Part shown: in pieces, positions 21,480 through 33,179 of the stretch
Position numbering within the stretch: the stretch's first letter is position 1
Layout of the letters: every line of letters begins with the position of its first letter
Assembly: GCA_021234155.1 (NCBI GenBank)
Contig: JAJEKV010000067.1
Span: 3,839,279 to 3,903,278 of the forward strand
Length of the DNA stretch: 64,000 nucleotides
From: Isoetes taiwanensis
Taxonomy: Eukaryota > Streptophyta > Lycopodiopsida > Isoetales > Isoetaceae
Direction of reading: 5' to 3'
The notes under the pieces: model-generated
The model's database searches: none
Seen by the model: the letters and a program-made list of their open reading frames with translations, nothing else
What the model was told of the DNA's origin: nothing
Translations under genes and position numbers: made by a program

Positions 21480-23330
21480 AAGCCCAAATTGGGATTTGGT
21501 GCATCGAAATTGGGCGGGTGCCCAATTTGAGGTCCCCTTTTTTTTTTTGGGGGCTTAAATTGGGCGCCCGCCCAATTTGGACGCACGAAATTGGGCGTCC
21601 ACCATTTGGGCTCTCCATATTGGTCGCCCGCCCTGATTTAGTGCACAAGCTCCAAATTGGACCCCCAAACAACTTGCCTAGCAACTTTGAGCCACCAAGT
21701 TGGGCGCGTGCTGAGCCAATATGTTCATTTCCAAACACCCCATCTGACAACAACAATATCTACACATGTCTAATACAAACTCTATCACAACTCGCTATGT
21801 GATTTCAAATAACAAAAACTCTTACCTCATCTTCAAGCCTGCAGGTCGGCTTATCACCTCATGATCATTGTGTCACTACAGGCTGTAATAAACTTACAGA
21901 AACATGGGCACTTAGATTTTCATTAGCCGGAATGCTCAATGATACATTAGAGTTACTTAAAAATACTCTAGAATTGCAAGAAAATGGCAGCAAAACATGG
22001 AAGTACTAGCGAACACTAGCGCATGCCACATGCTAATGAAAACACGAAAACTTACGCTGTGGAGGCAAAGCGCCTAGTTGAGAGCCGTCCACAAGCGCCT
22101 AGTTGAGAGCCGTCCACAAGCGCCTAGTTGATGGTTGCAATGACAGATGGCGAGATGCCTGGAGGCAATATTGACTTGAGAGGGGAAATTTGAATTTGAA
22201 TTTTGACAACCACGTGAAAGGTCGACGTGGCCACTTTAATTTGAAATTTGAAATTTGAAATGCTCATGAAAAGGCGGGTTTATTTTGTGACGCATTATGG
22301 GCCCACTAAATATGCCCTATACCTTTTACTACGTTCCAGGTGTCCATCATGCATGCAGTCTTTTTGGACTTGTTTTTGCTCATATTAAAACCTCATTTGA
22401 AAGGTGCAAGATCATTTTTTCTTCCTCCTCCATTCTGTGGTCCTCCTTCACCAGGGCGCCTATTATTTAGAAGACATTTTGAAGTGTTTTTGCATGTTCA
22501 AGGCTGCCAAAAGGTAGGCGCATTTCCTTTGTCTATCGTTTTCTATTCTTTTTCTATAGATGTCCACATCTCCCTTGCATTTTGGCATGCATTAAACGTT
22601 AAAAGGATGGTATTGTGTGCACGATAAACGTTAAAAATAAATCTGAAGAGGATACCATCTTAGGTAAAAGATTTGATACACATGAATAATGTTAATAATA
22701 ATCAAATAAAAAATAAAAGATTGAAGCATGAGCTAACTCAAACATTTGATGGACATGAGAAACAATAAATTAAAAATTTTGGATTGGAAAGTGTTGAATG
22801 AATGATTGAAGTGTGCTCCGGAGTCGTTTGAAATGATATCTAGCATACTGAGTACAAACGTCTAAAGAGACTAAGTAATGTACGCGAAATTTTTTTGGTA
22901 CCTTCATCTTGTAGGTCTTATATATCTTGTAGCTCTTTTATATATCAAAATTGGGCGGGCGCCCAATTAACTTAATGTCTGCCTGTGCCAGACCTTCTTG
23001 ATGTCTGCCATGCATACTTTTAACTTGATTCGTTTTCTTAGACTAAGCATCAAAACAAGCATCAAAACTTGATTCGTTTTCTACTAAGCATCAAAATGGG
23101 CGGGCGCCAATTTTGCCATAATTTGATCTCTCTTAACCTGATTCCAAGGGCATATTTTTTCTTACAATGCGTATCGAAATTGGGCGGGCACCCAATTTTG
23201 GTGGGAACACGATGTCTGCCTGCCTGTGCCAGTAGGTGAATCCAATGCACATTTTTTCTTAGACCAGTCATCTAAGCCAATTTGCCTGCCCAATTTGATC
23301 TTTGGAACTCATCATGCATGCATTACGCAT
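21480..23330. repeat. Cluster of palindromic AATTGGGCGGGC motifs
   Basis: Near-palindromes of the form AATTGGGCGGGTGCCCAATT occur at 21507-21528, 21557-21578 and, damaged, 21588-21605. They recur at 22947-22968, 23093-23114, 23176-23198 and near 23280. Several follow the text GCATCGAAA or ATATCAAAA, so a longer unit is repeated, not only the palindrome. Intervening DNA has no gene. Confidence 0.7.
22076..22138. repeat. 25-bp tandem repeat
   Basis: About 2.5 copies of CGCCTAGTTGAGAGCCGTCC plus ACAAG. Confidence 0.8.
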
Positions 23331-23769
23331 ATGCAGATTGGGCCGAATTTGTCATTGCGATGGCATAGCCTCATCTGATGGCATGTCTGATTTTACCTCC
23401 TTATTAGCTGCTTTGCTTTACTAGTTAACCCTGTTACTTTGCCAAAAGCCCGATCCAGAGGACAAAAATTCACTCTTATGCCAGTCTCTGCCAAAGCCAG
23501 CATTAGTCTCTGCCAAAACTAGCATTCCCGCACCTGTAAATGAAACAGAGGATTTTTTTGAAGTAAAAGCAGCAAAACTTCGATTAAGCAAGGGATGCAA
23601 ATGCAGTAAGAATCGATCCCAAAAATCCAGGGCAAACTTCGATGAAGCAGGGGATGCAAATGCAGTAAAACTTGTTCCAGCAAGAAACCTAGACCAGGAA
23701 AAACAAACCCTGCTGTGGTGCTGCCTCTGCTCCGAAACCCTCTATTGCAGCAATCTGGCCCTGCATATC

Positions 23770-24045
23770 CATCCCCATCTATCGAAAATCACGACGTCCT
23801 CCTGTTTTCTTTCTCCTGCAAGCATCATCTGCCATAGCTCGTTGCCTGAAGCTGCTGCCATGAAACTGCCTGCAAGAATCCCCTGCCATCGCTCGTCTCC
23901 TGCAAGCATACCCTACCATAACTCGCTGCCTGAACTGCCGCCATGAAATTGCATGCAAGCATCCCTTGCCATAGCTCGTCTCTGCCATAGCTCGAGACCG
24001 TGAGCCATAGCCCCTGCCATAGCTCGAATCCCTTGCCATACTTCC
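23770..24045. repeat. Degenerate tandem repeat with CTGCCATAGCTCG core
   Basis: CTGCCATAGCTCG and close variants recur about eight times together with CTGCCTGCAAG and GCCATGAAACTGC, with a ragged period. An 86-codon frame on the minus strand is only the repeat read as protein. Confidence 0.65.
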
Positions 24046-24046
24046 T

Positions 24047-24079
24047 GTTAGGGTTAGGTTAGGGTTAGGTTAGGTTTAG
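24047..24079 (+). repeat. Short telomere-like TTAGGG/TTAGG run
   Basis: GTTAGGGTTAGGTTAGGGTT followed by AGGTTAGGTTTAG: alternating TTAGGG and TTAGG, with one TTTAG at the end. Too short and irregular for a working telomere. It directly abuts the CTGCCATAGCTCG repeat. Confidence 0.6.
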
Positions 24080-26435
24080 ATATGAAATTGATTATTTGTA
24101 AACTTACTTTTTTGTTTTATGCAATGCAATGCTTTTTTTTATCTTATCTAATGGAATTTTTTTTCGTATGTTGCCCTCTCGATATCCTATTATAATACAA
24201 ACAACAAATAACCTATTATAATGTGTGCAAGAAAACAGCATTATTCCCATAAGAGCGTAGAATAGTCTCCCAGGTGATGAGGAATTGCAATCACATAACA
24301 TGTAGATGGATATTTGAAACTTTAGCATTGTCAAATTAGCTTTACTTTTAATTGCTATCTGGGAACTTTGAAAACTGTCTGATATCTTAATGAAATTATG
24401 TAAAATTTAATATCCCAAAGTTGTTTTTCTTTATCATATTGTGCACAATACGCTATAGACCCCAAACTAAGATTCCTTTCGTCTTTCTTCATCATCATTT
24501 GTCTATGTTGGACGTGCTGGTCCTTGCTCTAGGTCCGCCTAATTTTGCTGCCTCAAAATGGAATCATGCTAATATATTTCATTATTTTGCTCCTAAGAAC
24601 CCTATATTCTTAATAGTAGCTACCATTTGAGATACATATGGACTTGCGAAAAGTCCATATATAATGAAATTGTGCTTAATTCCGGCATGGCCATGATCAT
24701 GTTTTATATTTTGCTATTATAGTATCAAATGTTTTGACTGCAGAAAGTAGACAAGATGGATCTATTAGAGCTAGACAAGATGGAGAACAGCACTGAAGAA
24801 ATTTGCATTGTTTGCATTGTTTGCTAGGGCATTTTTTAAGCCTGTTTGATTGCAGGGAAAGCTCCTCTGTTTCCAGCAGAACATAGTGCAGAACATGGGT
24901 GCAACGGACTGGCGGAGAAGGATAGAGGAGATCCCTTTGAACCCCCGTGGCTGGAAGCTCTGTTGTATTTATAAGGAAAATGAATTAGTAGAGCATCCTG
25001 CATCTATATTCGATGGTTTTGTTTTTCTATCTCGACTCAGATTTGCCAAATGAGTTGCAGGCTAAGGTAAAGTTCATCTGATCATTTTCCATAAACATTT
25101 GGCTCCTTTTTTCTTCTTTATATATTGCTCATGAGTTTGCAGTACTGGTCATCTTAAAAAGATCATTTGGGAGAATGCTGTTAGAGTTTCGGACATGAAT
25201 GACAATTTGTATGCTAATGTCAGGTTCTTAAAGCTGTAGGCTCTGAAGGTGCAACATTTGTCGAGGATTCTTCTCAAGTAGATTGGATATAACACCAATT
25301 TAGTTACAGTGAGTTATTTTCAAGTAACGTAGTGTCTATGATATGTAAAATTTCAATTCATGCATATTGGATTGCAAGATAGCAAGTTAGTTGCTTCTAG
25401 AAGCTGCTATTGTTTTGTTGTATGCGCCATGATCCTAGAAAGATTATTGAAGCTTACCATCCTTGAAGGGGAGATGTTGTCAACAATTTTCGTTCGTTAA
25501 AGGGGAAACTTTCTTGCATGCAGGTCTCTATGCAGTTCCTAGTTTGCTAACACCAAAAGTCCTATGGAGCACTCCTTCTTTCATCTTCTGGATTTTAGTT
25601 TGATTAAATGCAAATGTCTCAAAGTAAGAAGTCTTTACGTTAAACCTCTTTTCAGTTTAATACTTACATGATCGATTGTTGCTTTTTCTTTGTGAAGGAA
25701 TTCCATGCAGGAAGGAGCCTTGATTCTAGAGCAGAAATGAAGGGCACATTGGACGGAGTAGAGCTGCTTAGACATATACCAATATTGCTTTCTTGAAAAC
25801 TGACAATTGCTTCACAAACAGAGTAGTTGCTACTATTCTATTGCATGCAAACGGGATCATGCTTTCACAAAAACAATGACAATTTGGACACACTGGAGAT
25901 CTATGTGTATTGCTATTCCAATGAAGAGATTTATATATTAGAAAGAAAAGGATGACTTTTAGAGAGGTGAACCAGATGTGGACCACTTAATAATATGGGC
26001 AAGGAAAGGTTGAAAATAAAATAGTTTTTGTTAATTAAATTGCTTCCTTGATTTGAATTGTTATTTAGATTGAACTTACTTTTTCATCCATTGTTGGAAA
26101 ATTTTTGGTAACCCCTAAAGTGCATATAGTCAAAGCTAGATACACGTTAAAGCTATTGCAATGCGTTCGTCACCATGTTTTATTTACAGTGTACTATATT
26201 TGTTTTGGTGAAACTCAACAAATTCTTTAGCATGTCTTGAAAGAAATATTCTTATAGCGTAAGTATGTATGTCGTGGCACAATCTAAGCCCTTCATATTT
26301 GATCACAAAGGTGAACAATCACATGTAAAGCCCACCAACGGTGGGCAATTTACTAGTTTAACATAATAGAGGACGATTTCCTTTGAGCACCTTGCTTTGA
26401 AGTTTCGGCTGCTTCTTGCATGTTGCATGAACTAG
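24080..26435. other. No gene seen
   Basis: AT-rich, about 2.4 kb. A splice-like GATTGCAG before an open stretch (24856-25053, containing MGATDWRRRIEEIPLNP) hints at an exon, but I cannot identify it or find partners. No clear CACTA terminal sequence was seen ahead of the transposase. Confidence 0.35.
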
Positions 26436-29194
26436 TTGAGCATGTGCGGGAAAGCTCGTTATGAGGAAGGTAGAAAGACAAAGGTGGCAAGGAAGGTCTT
26501 GCGGCATATGCCTATAATCCCTCGTCTTCGACATATTTTTCGATCACCAACACTAGCAGATTTCATGGATCACCATGCACGACATCGTAGCATGGATGGA
26601 AAAATGAGAACTCCTGCAGACGGGGCTTTATGGAAACATATAGAAGAAAAGTGGCGCATTTTTGAAGTGGAACCCCGCAACATAGGGCTTGGGTTAGGGA
26701 TTGATGGCGTTTACCCATGGGGGACTCAGTCATCCTCACATAGTGTGTGGCCTGTAGCGGTTATAAGTTATAATATTCTACCTTGGATGGCCACAAAACC
26801 GGCCCATATTATGTTGACTTTAATCATTCCAGGTATGTAGTATAATTTCATTTATACTTTGTATTATTTGATTATTCCACGTATGTATATGTATATATTT
26901 TCATTTATACTTTCTATTAAGCATAAAATGGCTATTACAAGAAAATATAAAGTGAAAAATATGGATGTTTATTTAGAACCTTTAGTAGAAGAACTTGAAA
27001 TTTTGTGGAAGGGGGTGCATATGTACGACATTTCTAAAACTCCACGACTTTACATTTCATGGGATGTTATGCTTTACTCTTCATGACTATCCAGGTTTTT
27101 CTGAAGCTTCAGGTATGATATAATAGATATGGTGCAAAATCTATCAAAGTTCAATTATTATTTTAATAGTTTACCTTTTATTCTCATTGCAGGTCTACAA
27201 ACAAGTGGTGCATATGGATGCCCATCTTGTGGGACTAGCTTAACCTCTTACAGGTCAAAACATCTGAAAAAGCAAATATATTTGGGGCATAAAAAGTACT
27301 TGGCATATGGCCATTCTGCACGTGGCTCTGATGAAACGCCGAAGCCAAAGAGATGGACACCCAAGGATTGGTTGGATGCTTGGCAGGAGAAGAATCCAAA
27401 TGTGGATTACTTGACTGGTTATGGAGATGCCAATGCAAAATCTCCTCTTGGAATGAAGAGGTTATCTATTTTTTATAGGTTGGAGTATTGGACTGACTTG
27501 GAGTTGGTCCACTTACTTGATCCTATTCACATTTTCAAGAATGTTGCTCATTCTCTTTGGCAGCATTTAACAAGGCAATGGGAAACATTGGCTGCTAGGT
27601 TGGATCTAAAAGAGCACAAAATGAAAAAAAAATATTGGCCCATTGAGAGGAAAGGCAAAAAGACTCTAACATGGAAACAAGGTGCATGGGTTTTAGGAAA
27701 GAAACAACAGGTTGAAGTGAATAAGAGGATAGCAAAGGTGCGCACACCAACTGGTTATGGAGCTTCTTTTAGAAATGCATTTACAAAAAAAGGCAGCTTC
27801 ACTGGATTAAAGACACGTGATTGGCACAAGTTTCCTCAGGTACACTTTGATTATTGTACTCTTGTTTCTTGTGATAATTTATATTGCAACATATGAAATG
27901 ATACTATGCATGCTTTATAGCACATACTTCCTTGTGTGATAGGGGACTTCTTGACTCCACAAGTAAGGAGCATTATATTTCGATTGGGAAAATTTGCAAG
28001 GTGGGTCTCCTCCAAAGAAATTGAAGTCTCCGAGATATCAAAAGTGGAGGAGGAAGTGATAGTATTGCTTTGTGATATTGAAAAGGAGTTTCCCACCAGT
28101 TTTTTTGACCTACAGGTATCATTAAACTCATTATATGCAATTACGTATTCTAACAGCTATACTATAAGTACAATCACAATGTGCTTATATACACAGGTAC
28201 ATTTATTGATACATATTCCAAATGAGATAAGATTGGCAGGACCTGCTCCTAGCAGATGGATGTTTTTTCTAGAGCGTTACATGAAGGTGCTCAAAAGTTT
28301 TGTTCGTCAAATGGCAAAACCAGAGGGTTGCATGGCTGAAGGCCATCTTGTACAAGAAATGGCTTTTTATCTAAACGATGTCACTATCTCATGCCATCCT
28401 AATGGTCCTAAGTTATGGGAGAAAGAAGAACTCAAGGAAATTACATCAGAAGTATTACAGGGTAATGGAGTGGAACGAAGTCTGGCTGATGACATGCTTC
28501 TTGCGGTAAATACATTTGTTCTAAATAATACTGCAAGTTTACAACCATGAAGAGACTTGTATGAATCTGCTAAGGAGAACGCACGCAGAAAGTCAACAGG
28601 ACGATCAATAGGACAATCTGTTCCAGATGTTATGGATAATGCATGGTTGTTGGCTCGTATGGATGAAGCTAAAGATTCTGGTCAAGTTATTCTAGATGAT
28701 GATTACAAGCTTGCTCTTGGTTATAGTAGGAAGGTATTATAAATCCTTGATCCTAAGTTTCATTCTTTTTATATTATATTACTCATCACTATTATTAATT
28801 TGTTCTAGGCGCAATTTTATACTTCAATGTGGGCATATGGGCAACATTTTCGGATCAACAGTGTTGATAAGTGTAGGGTAACATTTGATTCAAGAATCAG
28901 CTCAGAATTTGAACAAAAAAGTCAATCTAGCAACAGGGATCAAAACCTTCTGGAGAGTAGTCTAAATTACATGGGAATCTTGACAGACATTATTGAGTTG
29001 GATTATCATAGCTTTCATGTAAATGTTTTAAAGGCACGATGGTTCAAAGTTGTATACAGAGGTCGTGGCAAGACAGTTAGGACTCATCCATCAGGATTTC
29101 CAGAAGTTGATTCTTCGAAGGTATTGCCTGAGATGAAAGAACCTTTTGTTTTTCCAAGTCAGGTTGAGCAGATATTTTATTCCTTAAAAGTGAA
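26436..29194 (+). pseudogene. CACTA (En/Spm) transposase, tnp2 type with DUF4218/DUF4216 tail
   Basis: Multi-exon: 26436-26832; about 26925-27112; 27193-27839; 27921-28115; 28197-28733; 28809-29194. Family blocks in order are KVLRHMPIIPRLRHIF, EPRNIGLGLGIDGVYPWG, WPVAVISYNILPWM, MDVYLEPLVEELEILW, FTLHDYPGFSEASG and GAYGCPSCGTSL. The DUF4218-like part follows (IPNEIRLAGPAPSRWMFFLE; KPEGCMAEGHLVQEMAFY), then the DUF4216-like part (GILTDIIELDYHSFHVNVLK). Defects are a one-base shift near 27050, an in-frame TGA at 28548 that looks like CGA to TGA decay before RDLYESAKENARR, and an LTR insertion at 29195 inside a codon. The N-terminus is missing. This was a cut-and-paste transposase; it is dead here. 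Confidence 0.85.
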
Positions 29195-30891
29195 TGTGAC
29201 GCTCCCTGAATATATACGGCGCTTCGGACGTATACATACAGGGACTTCCCCCTCCCATGGCAATCACCTCACCATGAGCAGGGCCCTCCGTCTAACTCGG
29301 ACCATCCATAGAAAGATGCCCGGGTGAAGGACACGGAGGTGTCATTCGGCCCACGCCTTCAATGGGACTCCTAAGTCGCGGAAGCGTGAATACATGTTAG
29401 CATACAGCATAAATCATACATAAATAACCACCACGAAGGGTGGCACATCCATCCAAGTACTAACGGCCAAAGAAGATGCATCTAATCCTAAGGAAAACGC
29501 CCCAAACCCCAGGTTCTACCCCGACTCAGACTCCTGTAAGGATGGACTGACGGCTCGGTCTCAAGAGATCAGCAGACAGAGGTATAACCTGGCGTTGGCT
29601 GGCATAGAACAGTGGCTAGGGTAGTTTACTCCATCCGCCCCTCCTGTGCACACTTTGCAGATAAGCTGAATCATGCTATGACGTGCTTGTAGCCCTCCAG
29701 AGACGCAATCCCAAGGAATCACCCTTCGGGACTACTCCGGGTTACATCTCCTCGGTCCGATGAGGCAGGTCAGAGAGGCGTCTCCTCCCCGAGTATGACA
29801 GATCCCTGGGTGTGCTAGAGAACACGTGCCGCATCATCGACCCCCGCATCCGTACCCGACTTACTCCCCTAAATCTAAAGGTCAGCTCACCAACCCGTTC
29901 GAGCCCAGGGAGTCCATATAGGCACCTCCCTCTGGCCCAGGGAGTGTCAGACCCATACCCGGCCCTCTCCGTGACCGGCTATAAGCCTAGCACACTATAG
30001 GAGTCCTGTAGCCGCGCTGGGCAAGACCCCACCCCCGATTCACCATCATACTCGTTATCTGGTGCTGAACCACATCATAGCATCCACAACCAGGTAGGCT
30101 CTTGTGCACAGGCCACATCTAATGGGAATAATACAGGGCTCTATCTAGGAGCATACTACAATACATGGGCTCAGAGGTCTCTACCCCCCGTAATCCCCCA
30201 TCTCCGGAGTGCTAACTAAGCAAAGAACTACTAAACCATCAACCAAAGCACATACAGAGACTAGAGATAAGAATACTCACCATATCAATCAAGGGTTAGC
30301 CTAACAGGTAAACCACAGAGAAAAACAGAGAGAGAACACACCACAGAGAGGCGCTATGCTATAGATCAACAAAGTAACCTACTGACTAACCGTCAAATCG
30401 GTCTTGGGCTGCTCCATCTCGACTAGTTGAAGGGTGCCTGGCTGCTGCTTCTCCTCCTCCATCTCCAACTGCTCCTAATTCGAATTGGGGCCCAAAAGCC
30501 CTAATTTGGGTGTCCCAATTGGAAACCCTGCCTTGCCCAATCGATTTGGGCCAGGTGGCATGTCATTAATTAACTAATTAAACTAATTAGGTTAATTAAG
30601 ACAAAAATACCCTTAATTGCATAGCTAAATTAATCCCTTTTAGGTCAACCCCCTAGGTTAACATACCCCATGGTGGCATATGCCTACTACATGACGTGTC
30701 AATATATTTATACGTATATCGTATAAATACGTGGACATACCCCATGGTGGCGTATCCCTACTACGTGACGTGTCAGTATATTTATACGTATATCGTATAA
30801 ATACGTGGACATACCCCATGGTGGCATATTTCTACTACGAGACGTGTCAGTATATTTATACATATAACATATAAATACGTGGAACGTCACA
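29195..30891 (-). mobile_element. Solo LTR, 1,697 bp, inserted in CACTA gene
   Basis: Begins TGTGACG and ends CGTCACA, flanked by the 5-bp duplication GTGAA (29190-29194 and 30892-30896). The second module copy (near 58541) keeps the empty site AAAAGTGAAAATCTGG. Read on the minus strand it starts TGTGACGTTCC and has three ~75-bp tandem units with TATTTATACGATATACG and CACCATGGGGTATGTCCACG (30660-30890). It is related to the LTR at 50132-52497 in inverse orientation. Shared landmarks are TATCTGCAAAGT and CACAGGAGGGG, the text GGGGGTAGAGACC, and CCGTCAGTC. No internal region is present, so it is a recombined solo LTR. Confidence 0.85.
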
Positions 30892-32559
30892 GTGAAAAAT
30901 CTGGATGTCAAGTCTGATAAATTTGTTCTTTTCTTGCAGCAACATTCGGCTGGCCGCTAGCCCTAGCAAACACCTGATATTCTGTAGTAGCTTTTGCACA
31001 GGTAATATTATCATGTAGTTTCCATTGAAAATAGTTCGAAATATCATGCAAAGACAGATACTCTATTTTAAAGAATACCACAGGGCAATTGTATTGCATT
31101 GTGCAACCACAGTATTTATGGGGCGTTTACTAGAATTTTTTTCATTCCTGTTGCTCATTGTTATCTCCCTTGCATCCTTGCATGTTCTCGCATTGTTCTG
31201 CACATGTAATTGCTTACGGCTTCAATAATGTCCGGTTTCAATAGCAAGGGCAGCTTCAAGAGACTAGATGTGTACTGTCTTGCACATTTTACTACTTTGG
31301 TGTCTACCATCTGAAATTCATGAATACAGATTGTACAACATGATGAACAGAAAGGCCACCTTCCTAAGCAGTCCGTTCTCATTCTCATCTTGTACTCTGT
31401 CAAATCCGTTAATGATGTTTATTCTCCTCTCAAGTGATATTGAAGATCCCTTCAATATGATATCTAAGTGCCGCAATGAGCAGCTCATGCTCGAGGCTTT
31501 CAGGGTTATTTTCACTATGGCATGGCTGCTTAGACGTTGGAGCCGTTGGGATTTGCATGATGACGAGTTCAAAAACAAGATGTTGATATTATTTTCTTCT
31601 TGAGGCAATTCTTCTGTACTTGGATCATACATAAATAGAGCATTTACCTTAATAAGCAGCACAATAATATAAAGCTGATCTACACAATTCCCATCCTGCA
31701 AAAAGTACCACTAGACTAAACACTATATGGAACATTTTTTGATATGGATAATTTTCATCAATAAACATGTTGGTAGTAACGTTCTTCCCTTTGTGCAACA
31801 TCACCATACACATATATAGTTGTTTACTTAACATCCTATATTTGTTGCACATCTAAATTTCAAAAGCCTCTGCTAACAGTAATGCAAAACATTGTGGCCA
31901 AAGCTACAACTCAATTTTGCATTCTCAATAGCTAGATAACGTTACCATTTTGTTTGACAATAACCGGAGCTTTAACATTATTCAAAAGTGGATAGAATAG
32001 AATAATGACTATGCATTCTAATCTTCACTATCCAGGGAGTCATCAACTCCATCTGTTTCTACCCCAAAGGCCTCCCAAAAAAAAAAAAAAAAAAAAAACA
32101 AGCAGGCACCATCAGTATAACAAGTCAAACAATCATGGCATCGTGTCTAAAGCCTACTCAGTAGAAACTATTTTTGATAAAGCCCAGAAATGACGCATTT
32201 ATTTGACAATGTGATTAGAACCCCCTTCTATTGTCAAATGATACATGAAATAAGTGGACAAATAAGTGTTAGGAAATTTGCGATGGACAAATGCTATCTT
32301 AGACAACCATTTTCTAGGCTAAATACATTGACTTACAAGTATGGGTATTCAGATTTATCGGAGTCTCCACAAAATACCTACAAAGCCCCTACCCCAAACT
32401 CTTAGTCACCCCCCAAAGCCCCATTTGAATATCAATCCACATCAAAACATTCAAACAGTTGATCATTGTGCCACCATAAATTTCAACAGAGATTAGACTC
32501 ACCACCCAAAGTCCCAACTGATTAATAATCCGGGCACCATAACTAGTCTAAATTAATTG

Positions 32560-32800
32560 GACTATTTTTGCAAAGTTTATATCTGGGCAAATACAACAGC
32601 AGGGAGCCAATTCATCAAAAATCGAGACATGATTGTGCAAAGCCTTATGGGGGCATTCCACCAACACTCCAAGGCAGAAAGCTTATGTTTATGGCCAAAA
32701 TGCTAGTGAGGTGTATGGCTATGTCGAGTGTAACACCCCCTCCAACAACATTAGTGCATCTGATACCTTTGAAAACCATGGTAAACTAAATAAATAAAAA
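32560..32800 (+). pseudogene. DUF26 domain remnant, copy A
   Basis: Reads CKVYIWANTTAGSQFIKN and VYGYVECNTPSN in shifted frames, like the kinase ectodomain. Compared with copy B it lacks about 90 bp covering the region CSQYLSQANISI to LGARLRH. No signal peptide and no kinase follow. Confidence 0.65.
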
Positions 32801-33179
32801 CAAATATACCACTTATCTAACATATTGGTCGTATCTTTGCAAATTTTATCATTCTCAGCATCAACCCTGCACAGTCTGCCCGCTGTTGTCCCAGCTTCTT
32901 CCAGCGCCAGTTCCCTCATTTTTCATTAGTATTTGGAGTCGCAGTTCTATTGTAATGGGCTAAAACAAGAATATAAAATGCAGATCAACTTGGGTATCAA
33001 TTTCCTCGTGGTAAAATTGCAGATGCTTTGCTTCTCTAGAGAAATCAATGTCACCAACGCTGCCGAATGGCATTAAGACACAAGATTCTGACATTCTGTT
33101 GGCATGATATAATCAATTCCAGATTTTTTATTGCCCTATTATGAAAGAAACAGGAAAAGCACCCTCATCCTTCCATATG

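Noticed and set aside
30892-31700. Overlapping 60-130 codon frames shared by both module copies
   Set aside because: Conserved only because the DNA is duplicated; no protein family is recognisable, and many differences shift or interrupt them.
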